The notes below the pieces were generated by a model, which saw only the letters and a program-made list of their open reading frames with translations, did not search any database and was not told where the DNA came from. Both the position numbers and the translations under genes were made by a program. This document shows, in pieces, positions 48,247 to 60,500 of a stretch of DNA of 64,000 nucleotides. This DNA comes from Blastomyces gilchristii SLH14081 (lineage: Eukaryota > Ascomycota > Eurotiomycetes > Onygenales > Ajellomycetaceae): positions 4,111,941 to 4,175,940 of the forward strand of contig NW_003101680.1 in NCBI RefSeq assembly GCF_000003855.2, in the 5' to 3' direction. Each line of letters starts with the position of its first letter. Position 1 is the stretch's first letter.

Positions 48247-48326
48247 TGATATAATAATGATAATAATAGTGATAATGATAATAATAATGATGATGATAAT
48301 AATAATAATGATAATGATAATAATGA
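48247..48326. repeat. GAT/AAT microsatellite inside hAT H3
   Basis: Counterpart of 877-991, shorter in this copy. Confidence 0.9.
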
Positions 48327-48523
48327 TGAAAGAGAGAGAGCATTGAAATATATTATTGACTTATCAAATATAAAGAAATAAAGAAACTATTGACAGCTTT
48401 CAGAGATGTACAGAAAGAGCTACAGTATTATATAGCAATATTATCTTCATTTAATATATACACTATTGATATTCTTTGTATGCATTTATTATATAATCTA
48501 TATTAGAGATATATACAGAAAAC

Positions 48524-48528
48524 AGATC
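48524..48528. repeat. TSD of gypsy A3, left copy (AGATC)
   Basis: Repeated at 61439-61443. The empty site ACAGATCTTTATT is intact in H1 near 1190. Confidence 0.95.
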
Positions 48529-48826
48529 TGTGGCAGGCTGCGCCTGATCAATTATATAGACTATTTCATTACACTTCACAGATTTCAATCACTTCATTCT
48601 CGAACGCATATGCTCCGATTCTCGGCCATTCTCAATTACCGATCCGAACGCGCGTATATTCTTCCGCCCTGAAGCTCCACCATGTACATCATCACATATG
48701 TGTATAAATATTCATCTTGATCACTGATTCTTGCACTTTCTCTTTCTTTTCTTCTCTAATGTTTTTATCTTTGTTATATAAGACCTATTAATATTATATC
48801 AATCTATTCAACATAGGCCTCTTACA
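48529..48826 (+). repeat. 5' LTR of gypsy A3
   Basis: Starts TGTGGCAGGCTGCGCC, ends CTCTTACA. The outer two-thirds keep several CpG (TTCTCGAACGC, GATCCGAACGCGCG), and the inner third has none. Confidence 0.95.
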
Positions 48827-49134
48827 CTATAAAAACATTCATTGTCTTCTTATTAGAAAATAATTATTCACACATTATCTTCTCATCAGAAATAATTATT
48901 CATCAAGAGATATTTAAATGTGTAATGATGTATAAGAAATAGAGAAACAGTTAAACAGACACTGAGTTCTCAGATAGAAGCTGCTTATTAGTCATTCTGA
49001 CCTCATAATAAGATTCTACAAAGAAAATGTCAGTGAAAGACCTGAGAGTTCTGACACTCAGATATATGAGATATTTATATAATTACACTTCTTCAGATTT
49101 CACAGATATCACATATCTGACAAACAATATAATC

Positions 49135-49709
49135 ATGTCTAATGATAATATGAGAGAATCTCTGAACACAAGCATAGATATAGTGTCACAGTGGCTCTGA
49201 GCAATGTTGAAACTACAATAATAATAAATAGCTGATATGCATGCAACTCAACAACATCAATACAAAGAGATTCAATAACTAACTCATGCAATTCTAACAT
49301 CTACAGAATTGAATATAAAAGTACTGAAAGAATGCTTAGATGCTCTCATATATTTTAATACTTCTGATCTCACTCTCTACTCATTATGAAGAATGAAAAT
49401 GCTTATGAAACTGAGTGTAGATGAAGATGCTATCAGTTTGTTAATCAATCAATATTAATATATCAATGAATGATTGAAAGATCACATGAAACAGAAGTAT
49501 CATTCATGAATGAAAGCATGTGAATCAGTGTTGTGAACATCTGATAATATCATGAAATATCTTGATATTCTGTTCTGAGACACTGTTATATAACAGAAAG
49601 TATTAGATTGACTACAGAGTATCTGACAGAGAAACACTTCTCTTATAACATTCATTCCTGATTTTAATATCAAGATTCTAGAAGCAGGTGATCAATCTTG
49701 AGAGGATTG
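49135..49709 (+). pseudogene. gypsy A3 gag, 5' part (degenerate)
   Basis: Starts at the ATG at 49135, equivalent to 11850 in A2, about 308 bases after the LTR. It follows A2 to the GDQS-type segment near 49690, where gypsy B is inserted. Stops are mostly TGA and TAA. The rest of gag resumes at 56964. Confidence 0.75.
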
Positions 49710-49714
49710 AATAA
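49710..49714. repeat. TSD of gypsy B, left copy (AATAA)
   Basis: Repeated at 56959-56963. The A1 and A2 counterparts (GAATGAAGATTA, AAATGAAGATTA) show the unbroken site. Confidence 0.95.
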
Positions 49715-49972
49715 TGTAAGAATAAGTGCTCGCAGGCAATTATTCGGGTGTTTGCAGCTTGGTGTGATATGTACTGTTAACTACTAGAAGTATTCACAGT
49801 AGAAAGATAAAATGTAGAGGTCAAATATATAATAGCATTCAAGCTGAGTTATGAATAGTATTCACAAACTCCAGTCTATATAGTTGTGTGTAGCCAAGGG
49901 CCGCTAGCCCTATTAGTTACACGAGAGATAGGAATAGGGGTAAAGAATCTGTGAGAAGCGGGATTTCTTACA
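49715..49972 (-). repeat. 3' LTR of gypsy B (left)
   Basis: Starts TGTAAGAATAAG, ends GGATTTCTTACA. CpG survive at the outer end (GTGCTCGCAGG, TTATTCGGG) and also at the inner end near the purine tract. Confidence 0.95.
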
Positions 49973-50009
49973 TATCCCCCTCTCTCTAAGGCTTCGTCCA
50001 CGAAGCCTT
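49973..50009 (-). other. Polypurine tract and perfect hairpin of gypsy B
   Basis: Next to the LTR, the minus strand reads GAGAGAGGGGGATA, an excellent purine tract for plus-strand priming. At 49988-50009 lies a perfect inverted repeat: arms AAGGCTTCGT and ACGAAGCCTT with a 2-base spacer. The ancient copy (43780-43802) keeps only traces. Confidence 0.75.
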
Positions 50010-52379
50010 TCTGACTTCATAGAATCAGCTCAGCACTGCAGTGATACTCACTAAAAACTCTTCATGTCTATAAAAAACCTCAGTGAGGAAAAATCCCTTG
50101 TTATCATGAAGAGAAAAGAGTCTGTCACTCAGTTCCTTGTTCTGTGAGATTCTTTATAGTCTACAGATTCTTCTCTGACTATCACACAGATTCATCTCAC
50201 ATCTTTCATACAGAAGGGTTTCAGTTGACTCTCAATCATTTTCATGAGATTCTTATATGATTGTCACACAGATTTATCTCACAGGTGAATCACTCTCTGT
50301 GAGATCACTCTCATCAAAGAGAAGCATTTGTGAGTTAATCTTTCACTCATTCTCATGAATCATTATTCTTTGATACTGTAGAATTGTGAGGAATTTTCCA
50401 TTCTTTCATCAACTCTGTAGAATTGTAGAATCAAGATGTTCACAGTCTGCAATCACTCTTTGTAGTCATATAGAAAGATTCAGATCTGTGATTCATAATC
50501 ACTCTTATTTACTAGAGTGATCTGACTGTTCTGTGAGATTACTCACAGTGTAAGCAAATCTCTCTAGAGTAGTATAAATATCTCAGATCTGTTTATAAAA
50601 TCTCATCTTCTTTTCTCTTTTTCTGTAACAGCTCTCATTCTTATAAACTGTGAGTATTCTCATTCATTCATGAAGTGTTTTCACTCAGATAATAGAGAGA
50701 GAGTGTTTCTGATAATATCTGTGTATTGATTCAAGAACTTCTTAAGAATAAAAATTTTTTCAATTTCAATATCTTTATAAACAATGTCTGACTGCTGCTA
50801 AGCTTCTCATGAATGTCTCTGCAACTTCTCTGATCACTTTTTATCAGCTGATGAAGCAGGGGCACTGTCATTCACAACTGCATCTTCATCTCTCTCAGCT
50901 CTGCCACTGCACTCAATCTTCAGGCCAGCAATCAATCCCATGCCTCTCCCAGGCCAGTCTCTGGCTTCAAGCAGTGCAGTCTCTCTCTTTACTGTAAGTC
51001 TTCTCACAAGTAATTCCTTACAGATTCTAGCTGACAGTTCTTGCAAAGCTTCTGATGTTGTCAGTGTCTTCTACAGCTCTGTGAGCCTATGATCATCTTC
51101 TCTCTGCCTGCACAATCTCTGACCAGGCATATGTGAATATGTCTAGGTTCTCTATCAATGGTCCTCGCACCGCGGCGCATTTCCACAATCTCATTGTCAA
51201 TGAGAGATGAGTCTCTGAGTATCTGTAAAATCTGAGTAATCAAGGCAATGCAAATGCTATGAATTTGTGACAGAAGTTGACCTGAACAGATAAGCTCTCT
51301 CTCTGCATCTCAATTGTTTTCAGGCTGAATACTTCAGCACAACTGAGAAAGTGAACACAGCTTTGTAAGAAATATCTGATTACATGTGTAGACAGCCAGT
51401 TCTCAAGACTCTGCTACAACTGCATATGCTCTGATGTTCAGCTTCTCTGAAGTCTGTGCATTTCTAGCAGTCTTCATGTCAAATGCAATAATTGTCTGTA
51501 CTGTGAATATGATACTTTCTATTTCTTTGAAGAAGAAAATTGATAGTTGTGAGAGAGTTGAGTGTCACAGATATTGAGAGTGTAAATATAGATTTTCTTT
51601 ATTTTTTCTTTATTAGTCTCTAAATTGTGTTCACAGCTCTGTTTATTTTCTTATTTTTTAGCTTTAATGAGAGTATAATTTCTTCTTCTCTTTACATATA
51701 CTGCAGACTGTTCATTTCAGTAGAAACTCATTATTTTATAGACTAGGATTTATAAATGACAGTGTTAATATCTTTATTATAATCAGGTTCTTAGTGAAGA
51801 CTGTGTCATTCTGACTTGTCAGAATTTATAGTATAAAAGTCATGTCTTAGCTTCTGCAGATATCTTATCTGCTCAGATAATTCTCAAGTGAACTTATTCA
51901 TCTTATCAGAATACTCTTGTCACTGAACCTTGAATCAGAGCTTGTAATCTCACTTCTCTGAGTTAATAATTTCTTTGATCTGATATTCTCTTTCACTCTC
52001 TAGTGTTTTACAGATAGAGTGATAAGTCACAGAGTTCTCTTCTGAGAATTCCTTATATTTATAAAGTAAAGAGATATGAAAAACATTATATATCTATAAT
52101 TCAGATAATAGTTTCAATCTATAGAACTGTGAGCTAACTTTCTTCATAATCTTATAAGACTCTGTTTATAAGAGATTCAGCTTCTTACTAGATCTTCATA
52201 TGATAATGTTTTCTAGACTTAGTCAGACTCTATCATCTTTCTTGAAACTCTTTATAATATACTTAAAGTCATAGTATCTCTTCTGATACTCTTGAGTCTT
52301 TCTCAAGAATTCACAGGCTTTCTCTCAGATCTTCTGAATTCTCTCAGTCTGTTCACAGACATCATCACACTCTATAGTA
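50010..52379. other. Gypsy B tail region between integrase and 3' LTR; possible extra gene
   Basis: The part 50010-50780 has no convincing frame. From 50809 to about 51250 both strands are open and less mutated than average (CAGGCCAGTCTCTGG, CTCGCACCGCGGCGC). The minus reading (51243-51061 and 51046-50834) is charged and protein-like: LSARICKELLVRRLTVKRET, then RDWPGRGMGLIAGLKIECSG, ending SSADKK and TGA. The plus reading is Ser/Ala/Leu/Pro-rich and has a GTAAGT...TTACAG pair near 50993-51025, only about 30 bases apart. I cannot decide the strand. From 51600 to 52379 is AT-rich spacer plus the probable integrase C-terminus. The position equals that of the extra frames of gypsy C and D. Confidence 0.4.
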
Positions 52380-53560
52380 TACTCTTACAGATTCATCAAG
52401 ATTATTCACAGATGAGTCTCAGTGAGTATCTCAAAGAGAGTTTTATCTGTGCTGACATGCTTTAAGTTGTTATATATAAACTTTATAAGTAGTAATTAAT
52501 ACACTCAGTCATTCTGATTGTAATTGATAAAGTACTGCAGATACTGTTTCAATATACTCATCAGGCATTCTATCTGATCATCTATCTGTTGATAAAAAGT
52601 CATACTTAGATCTTATAAGATCTTCAGTATAGTTATCAGATCAGATCAGAACTTCTCTGTGAAGATTAATTCTCTATCTGAGATAATATTCACAGACAAC
52701 TCATGCAACTGAATCACATTATGAATGAAGATGTGAGTCAAATTCTTTGACTTCAAGTTCTTGCAGGTGAGTATAAAGTGTGTTATCTTGATAAAGTAAT
52801 TCACTATCATCAGCACACTGTCAAAGCAGATATTATATATATTCTTACTTTCAGAGAGGCTTACAAGAGTGTTTATTCCTAGCTGTTTTCAAGGTTTCTG
52901 TAAGATGAGTAGAGGAGTAAGTTCTTCATATGATCTGAACTGCACTATCTGTGAATCCTGATAAATAGTACAAGAATTCACTATCTTCTTCACAAGTTCT
53001 TACATCTTCAGTCAGAAGTATTTTCTTATAAGTAACTCATAAGTTCTAGTGTCTGTAAAATGACCTGCTAGAGAAGAGTCATGATATCTTTTAATAAGTT
53101 CTATGTATAGAAACTCATTTACAGGTATATAAATTCAGCTCTCTCTTCATAAGAGATTATTTAAGTCTCTTCAATTCTTTATTTCTGCAGAGTTAGTCTC
53201 TGTTGTAAGCAGTTTCTGAATATACTGAGTATATTCATTCTTCAGTTACAGTTCAGATAATCTGAATAGAAGATCTTATAAAGACTTATACTCTGTTTTC
53301 TCTTACACCAGGTCTTCTACAGTACTTCTCAAAGTCTGTAACTTCTTCAGATTATAGATACTCTCTTCAAGAATTCTCACAGAGATTTTCAGAGTGTTGA
53401 CTCTCAGTGTTATAGAGAGTAATTATACAGACTTCTTTTCTTTCTTTTCTTTCTTCTCTCATAGAGAATTGAGAGACTCTTCAGTCAATCTCTTCATAAC
53501 ACTCAGTCTGAGCATTCTGTGAAGCTTTTCTGTCTTCTCTAGTCTCTCTGTGTCTGTTAT
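52380..53560 (-). pseudogene. gypsy B integrase (degenerate)
   Basis: The core is readable at about 52840-52490. It begins with a DSVLMIVNYFIKITHFILT strand (catalytic Asp) and runs through HNVIQLHELSVNIISDRELI (second Asp) to MTFYQQIDDQIECLMSILKQ (the Glu helix, where the family has TD-x-QTE). The zinc-binding head lies to the right at about 53250-52950 (H-x-H and C-x2-C remains). TGA/TAA replace Trp and Arg. It would insert the element cDNA. Confidence 0.8.
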
Positions 53561-53639
53561 CCTGGTCTTCTTAATATAGTCTGATCTGTGAGAGAGTTCA
53601 TCTGCTGAGTTCTTAGTTTTCTTAATATATTCTATTTTG

Positions 53640-55000
53640 AATCAGAATTCACTCAGTCTCTGAGCTCAGTGAATCTGCTGCTGTGAGAGTTTCTTGATTG
53701 AAGTAAACTGTTATAAGCTGTTATAATCAGTTCTAACAGTAATCACTGTTATAAGGCTCTCAAAGTAGTGATATCAGTGATGAAAGAATTTCACTATTGT
53801 GAGAAGCTTCTGATTATAAATGTTATAGTTGATCTTCACAGATTGCATCTTCTGTGAGAAAAAGATCACTGAAACCCAGTTCTCATTTAACTGTAGTTAC
53901 AAGACTATTTCTGAAATTATAAAGAAGAAGACATCTATCTTCAATCTGATTAAGAGTAAGAAATCAAAGTGAAACAGTATCACTGTGTCTGTGAATATCT
54001 GTTTTAATCTTACAAAGACTCTGTGAGCTTCTGAGATAAGAAAGTTCTCACAGTTCTCTCTTCTCAATAATCTTTTCATTCTCTGTTTATAGAATAACTT
54101 CTTCTTATTTTCATTCTTCAGCATGTCTGTAAGAATCAAGAAGATTCTTATGAATGCAAAGATAAACTGTCTATAGAAATTCACAAAGCTCAGAAAGATC
54201 TGAATCTCATGAATACTAGTTAACTTCAGCTATAATAGAATAGTCTCAATCTGTGAAGATTTCATCTGAATATCATCTGTGATGATTACATATTCTAGGA
54301 AATTAATTCAGTAGACACTGAAGTTGCACTTCACAAGCTTAATATACAGTTCTGTCTTATCTAAGACCTTTAACACACTTCATACATGCTCAGTGTGTTC
54401 TTTCTTCTTCACAGAGTACACTATCACATTATTCAGATATATTATTATGAAGACATTCAGATATACATAAAGTATTTTATTAATGAAAGACTGGAATGCT
54501 GTGAGAACATTAGTCAGATTAAAAGACATCACTAGATATTCAAACAATTTCAGTGCAGTTCTAAAGACAGTCTTTTATTCATTCTCAGACTATATTCACA
54601 GCTGTGTATATATATTAATCACATTCAGTTGTATGAATATAACAGCTCTTATAAAACAGTTAATCACATTCTCAATCAGAGACAGAGAGTAGCAGCTCTT
54701 TATTATCTTGAAGTTCAGATTACAGTAGTCTACACATAATCTGAGATCTTTATTCTTCTTCTTTACAAATATCACAGAGGCTTCTGCAGAGATCTGTGAA
54801 GATTGAATAAAGTCATTCTTCAGATTCTTCTTTACATAGGTCTGTAAGATCTCTGTCTTATAATAAGAGAGCTTATAGATTAATTCTCAGAAGAGTTTCT
54901 ATTCTTCTATTAAATCTATTATCAGATTCTTCTCATAGTGAGAAGAAAGCTCAGCTGTCTTTACTGAGCTGAATATCTCTATGAGATCTTGATATTTCTC
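53640..55000 (-). pseudogene. gypsy B reverse transcriptase and RNase H (degenerate)
   Basis: The reverse transcriptase active site at 54428-54439 reads YLNN (IIIYLNNVIVYSV), both catalytic Asp lost by G-to-A. The open stretch 54184-53897 gives the thumb and connection, NFYRQFIFAFIRIFLILTDM, then the EAHRVFVRLKQIFTDTVILFHFD lead-in to RNase H. RNase H continues left to about 53650. Upstream palm and finger segments lie at 54900-54450, including a DLRLCVDYCNL-like strand near 54730. Confidence 0.8.
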
Positions 55001-55079
55001 TGATATCTGAAGCTCTGTTTCTATGACTGTGAAGTCCTCAGATATTTACAAAGTCATTATATAGATAAGCTTGTCTTCT

Positions 55080-56668
55080 CTAATCAACTCTGCAGCATCA
55101 ACTGATTCTATCTCTATAAGTAAGTCTGTCAACACTGATCAGAAGTATAAACCTGACTTACAGACAGCTATGTGCAGATTGTGTCTTTGAAGTTATACAA
55201 GTCTTAAATACATGTTATCTATGATATCTGTGATAATCACAGTTTCTGCAAATCTTCTTCAGATTTCAGAGAGATCTTACAATTCAAAGATGACTCTCAT
55301 GAGTTTCTCAGCTCTCAGGTCTGAGTTCTCACACCCTGCTTATTATAAGAGCAGGTTTTCAGTTTTCATCTTTCAGCTTATTTACTTCATAAGCTTTAGA
55401 AACACTACAGTGATCTGAGATTCTGAGTTCATTAATACTTTTCATACTTACAGAGCAGTAGTACTGCAGTGCAGTCTCTCTCTATGAGTAAGTATTTTCA
55501 TCAGAGAAGTAACAGATTCAGGTATCAGCTTCAAGATTCTTAAGAAGACTGTTGCTGACTCTGTTCATAACTTCTCAAATTTCTATTTTAGTTTGTTCAG
55601 ACAGTTTGTGTGAAGATGTTCTGATTTAGAACAGATGAAGCAGAGTCTCTTTTTCTTAATCTCTCTATTATACACTCTGTTCACAGAAGCTTATGAAGCT
55701 CTCTCTCTCTACTCAGCAGTCAGACACAAATCTCTCTATGTCTTGTCATCTTTTTCTGACAAATCTGTTCTCTATTGTTCTGACTCTTGCAGGGCTGATC
55801 AGTGATCTGCTCTTCACAGATCTGTGACTCTTACAGTGATTTGTAAGTGATGAATGAGAGTTATCAGTTTCTTCAGAGTTAAGAGCTTAGAGTCTTACTC
55901 AATGAGCTTGTTCTGCATGTCTTTGTTCAGCTTCTTTATGAATATTATTATTCAGGTCTTATTTCAGAGTTCTGTTTTCACAGATTCTAATTCATATCAC
56001 AATTTTATGAAGCACTGTGAGTAGTCTTTATCAGATTTCTCATCTCTTTTTCTAATATTAGTGATTACAGTCTAGGTGTTCTCTGTTCAGCTTATAAAGT
56101 CTCTCAACTTATTCTCTAGATAGGTCTTGAGAACAGATTAGTGAGATCTCTTGTAATTATTCTCTAGATGATTCAGCCAGTTCTTGACTTCAGTGTAATA
56201 GAGGTCTGTCATTGTGTAGATGATAGCTTCTTCATCTTTCATATCACACAGTCAGACTTGTGAGTTAATTTCAAATACAAACTTGCAAAAGCTTTTATAG
56301 ATTATGGTTTGATAAGTGATCTTAAGTGATTATAGCTTAAGAAAGTTTCTTTTCAGTTTATAAGTATCTCTGAAGATCATGTCTAAAGACTCAGTTTAAG
56401 AGTGTTTACAGACAGTAAGTATTTCTTATAGAAAAATAACTTGATTCTGCAGAAGATGCTCAAGAATGTTCTTCACTAAGATTGATTTATTTGTGAGTTT
56501 AGAGGGTTCCTCTGTCACAGATGCAGAGAATGATATTCTATGAGTGATTGATAAGTTCTCTGAGACTTCTTTTATGAGAGTTGTTCATGATTCAGATGAC
56601 TGCTTCTGAGTGTCTGCAGTAGAGTTTGCAGGGGTTGAAGTATGTGAGTTTCTAGTCCTTTCAGTCAT
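55080..56668 (-). pseudogene. gypsy B gag and protease (degenerate)
   Basis: The gag ATG (minus strand) is at 56668-56666, only 32 bases after the right LTR. The first 90 or so codons are open (MTERTRNSHTSTPANSTADT, then SFSASVTEEPSKLTNKSILV). A capsid-like helical region follows to about 55900. The zinc knuckle at 55601-55642 is intact: CFICSKSEHLHTNC, C-x2-C-x4-H-x4-C. Protease lies about 55480-55080. Scattered TGA and TAA break the frame. Confidence 0.8.
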
Positions 56669-56700
56669 AACAGGTGGTTGCTGACTGACTGAGCTTGAAA

Positions 56701-56958
56701 TATAAGAATAAGTGCTTACAGACAATTATTCAGGTGTTTGCAGCTTGACATGATATGTACTGTTAACTACTAGAAGTATTCACAGTAGAAAGATAAAATG
56801 TAGAAGTTAAATGTATAATAGCATTCAAGCTGAGTTATGAATAGTATTCACGAACTCCAGTCTATATAGTTGTGTGTAGCCAAGGGCCGCTAGCCCTATT
56901 GGTTACGTGAGAGATAGGAATAGGGGTAAAGAATCCGCGAGGAGCGGGATTTCTTACA
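56701..56958 (-). repeat. 5' LTR of gypsy B (right)
   Basis: The inner (left) end is mutated (TATAAGAATAAGTGCTTACAG), and the outer (right) end keeps CpG (GGGCCGCTAGCCC, GTTACGTGAG, CCGCGAGGAGCGGG). Confidence 0.95.
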
Positions 56959-56963
56959 AATAA
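56959..56963. repeat. TSD of gypsy B, right copy (AATAA)
   Basis: Identical to 49710-49714. Confidence 0.95.
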
Positions 56964-57555
56964 AGATTAGCATGCTCAAGAAGATATTAACTTTTAAACT
57001 CTTACAGGCCCTTGTAAGTGCAGATAAAGACCAGACTTATGAAGACTTCTACACACAGCTTCAGACAATGAATGACTATCTTATCAAGCTTAAGAATATA
57101 CAGAACAGTGATAGAAGATGTTACATCTCAGTGACTCATATATCTGTGCTGAGGAATAACAATGATGCAGATGTCATGAATTGAGTAGACTTAAATGTCT
57201 ATACATAAGCAAGAGTCTCTGCTGTCTGAACAGGCTTCTGAGTCTCTGAGATCACTTCTGAAGAAGTCACTGATTGATGTCAATATGAAGTGTGCATTAA
57301 CTGTAATCAATCAGAACACATTACTTTCAACTGCTGATTAACCTATGTGTCTTCATACTTAAGAGAAAGATCAGTGTCTTCTTGTTCAAAGAATGAATCA
57401 GTGTCTGTTCACATCAATCATGTTACATTAGAGAAAGATTCAGAAGATAACTATAAGAATGTCTCAGTGAAACAGAGAAAAGATTAGCTTCTGTTCAAAT
57501 TTATAAATAGAAGCTTGAAGAGGTCAGATAACAATGATTTGAAGAGAAGATAATA
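56964..57555 (+). pseudogene. gypsy A3 gag, 3' part (degenerate)
   Basis: Resumes A3 gag after gypsy B. The open stretch 56972-57184 reads MLKKILTFKLLQALVSADKD onward. The zinc knuckle near 57290-57331 reads CINCNQSEHITFNC and is intact. It then passes into protease. Confidence 0.8.
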
Positions 57556-60500
57556 AGAAATACAATTCTTGTATCTACTGTGATTGATAATATATATAAT
57601 ATGAAAGCCATGATAGACAGCAGTCTATACTACTATGCAATGATAAAATCTTCAGTTATAAGATATTATAACCTTCAGTGTATCTCTTTATCAAAACCTC
57701 AACTTCTCACAGAATTTGATAATTCAAAAGATATTTGTATCTGTTACATGATGAATCTGATCATAGATGTGAAAGAATATCAATATGAAGATGTCTATAC
57801 ATATGAAGTTGATAATCTTAATTATAATCTTATGTTAGAACTTGTCTGACTATCTGAACAAGGCATCTTATTGAATACTTGAAACAGAAGCTTGATATTC
57901 TCTAACAATGATAGAATTCATGAAGATGATATTTACAAGACTATTGATCTGACACAGATCTCTGTCAATATCTATGAAATGCTCAGAAAAAGAAGTCACT
58001 GAAAGAATCACTGATAGCAGAACTATATATCAATCTATTTCATCAGTCTGATCAATATTAAAAAGACTCTAGAAAAATTATTCTGTGTTATAATAACAGA
58101 TTCTTGTACAAAACTCTCTCAATAATATCATGAATATCTAAATGTCTTCTGATAAGATAATATTATAAATATACTTCTCTTATGAGATTCTGAAGTGAAT
58201 CACAGTATTAAGTTAGAGAAAAAGAATGATAAGAACTCTGAATTATTATAAGGCTCTCTTTATAACATATTCTGAGATGAACTCCTTCTTCTTTGAAAGA
58301 CACTCAATGATCTGTTGAATAAAGAATTCATATGCATTAGTAACTCTTTCACTGCAGTCTCTATTCTCTTTGTAAAGAAATCAGATAAAGAACTCTGATT
58401 CTGTGTAAACTACTGAGATCTGAACAGATTGACAAAGAAAGATTGATATCTCTTATCTCTGATCAATGAAACTCTATCACAGATCAGACAAGCTCAATAG
58501 TTTATAAAACTAGATATTATCACTGTATTTCATAAGATTCATATTACTGAAGAAGATGAATGACTTTTAGTATTCTGAACATGTTATAGCCTCTTTGAAT
58601 GAATAGTTACATTCTTTGAACTGACTAATGTTCTCAGTATATTTCAGAAGTATATCAACTGAATACTCTGAGATTTTCTTGATGAGTTTGTATCTACTTA
58701 TCTAGATAACATTCTCATCTTCACTGATGAATTCAGAAAAGAATATCAGGAGTATGTGCAAAAGATATTACAATGACTATAAGAAGCAGAACTACTGATA
58801 GATATTGATAAGTGTGATTTTAAAGTCAAGAGTATCAAGTATCTGAGTTTTATTATAGAAGCTGATAAGAAGATTCAAATGAATTCTGAGAAAGTCTTTA
58901 TCATTCTTGAATGAGAAGCTCTGTGTACTGTGAAAGATGTATGAAGTTTTATTAAATTTACTAACTTCTATCAGTGATTTATACAAAACTTCTCAGATAT
59001 CATGAGATCACTTATAAATCTTATTAAGAAAGACTTAGTATTTTAATAATCAGTGAATGCTGAAGCTGTATTTACACAGATGAAGAAGATATTCATTAAT
59101 ACTTCTCTGCTGATAATATTTGATTCTGATTATAAGACAGTTATTGAAGCTGATTTCTTCAGCTATATAATAGAAGAAGTGATATTACAATATGATGATA
59201 AAGATATTCTATGACTATATGTCTTCATATCTAAGAAACTGAGTCCTGCTGAAAGCAATTATGAAATCTATAATAAGAAACTTTTCATGATTGTACACTG
59301 TTTAGAAGAATGAGTCTCTGAACTCTGAAGTGTCTCTGAATTTGAGATAGTCACAGATTATAAGAATCTTAAATACATCATAATTATCTATAAACTCACT
59401 GAATAACAGATATGATGATCTGAGTTCTTAAGCTGCTTTTATTTTACAATGCACTATCATTCTGATAGCCAGAACTCAATGACAGATGTCCTCTCATGAT
59501 GAGAGTAAGATATATCATCTGATGTAACAGATACTCACTGAATGAACTGAGAGTATCAGCTCTTGAACCTGAAGATACTAGTTGATCAAGATGAAATAGT
59601 TTATGACACTATACATGCTTCTTCAGTTAGAACTGTCATTGATATCTTCACTTTCTCTACACTGAATGAACTGTGGTATACAGTAGCTCAGATGAATGAA
59701 CTTCTTCAGATTCTCACTGAAGTAGTATATCAAGAAGCACTCTGATTTCTCTCAGAACTATATATAAGAACTGATATCTCAGAATATTCAATTGATGATA
59801 ATAACACTCTATGATTCTGTGAATGATGCTGAGTCTCTCACTTCAAATCCTTACACACTCAGATAATGCAAGAGATGTATGATTTGTATATAATCAGTTA
59901 TTCAGGCTGTGAACAACTGTATATAATAATCTCTCAAGAGTTCTACTGACCTGAGATATTAAACAGCATCAGACACTTCATTCAAAACTGCAATTACTGT
60001 TCTTCTGTTATCTCATGAAAGAATCATAGAAAAGATCTATTGAAATCACTTGATATCTCTAATAGAATCTGATGAGATGTAGTAATTAACTTCACTATCA
60101 ATCTATCTGAGAGTAAGAATTGTAGAAACATTCTGATCATTGTGAATCAACTGAGCAAAGATGTAATATTGAAATCTTGTAATAAGATGAATACTGAACA
60201 AGTCACTGAAGCTTTTCTACAGAGCCTGTTCTATCAGATATATGAATTACTGAGATCTATAGTATCAGATCAGAGCTGTCAATTCATGAGTACTCTCTGA
60301 ACAAGAATCTGTCAAGTTCTCAAGATTACACACTGTCTATCAACTGCCTATCACTCTTGAGACTGATGATGTGTCAGAATGAATAATTTAGACCATGAAG
60401 AATTATCTCTGTAAGTTCTGCAATCATTTATAAGATGATTAATATAATCTTTTTCTACATGCAGAGATCACTATCAATAGTTGAGATGTCATTTCAACAG

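Larger units (their letters stand above)
49715..56958 (-). mobile_element. Ty3/gypsy family B, full-length, nested in A3
   Basis: 7.24-kb element with two 258-bp LTRs and an exact 5-bp duplication. On the minus strand from right to left: gag (starting 32 bases after the LTR, zinc knuckle intact), protease, reverse transcriptase, RNase H, integrase, then a tail region of about 2 kb and a purine tract before the left LTR. Confidence 0.95.
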
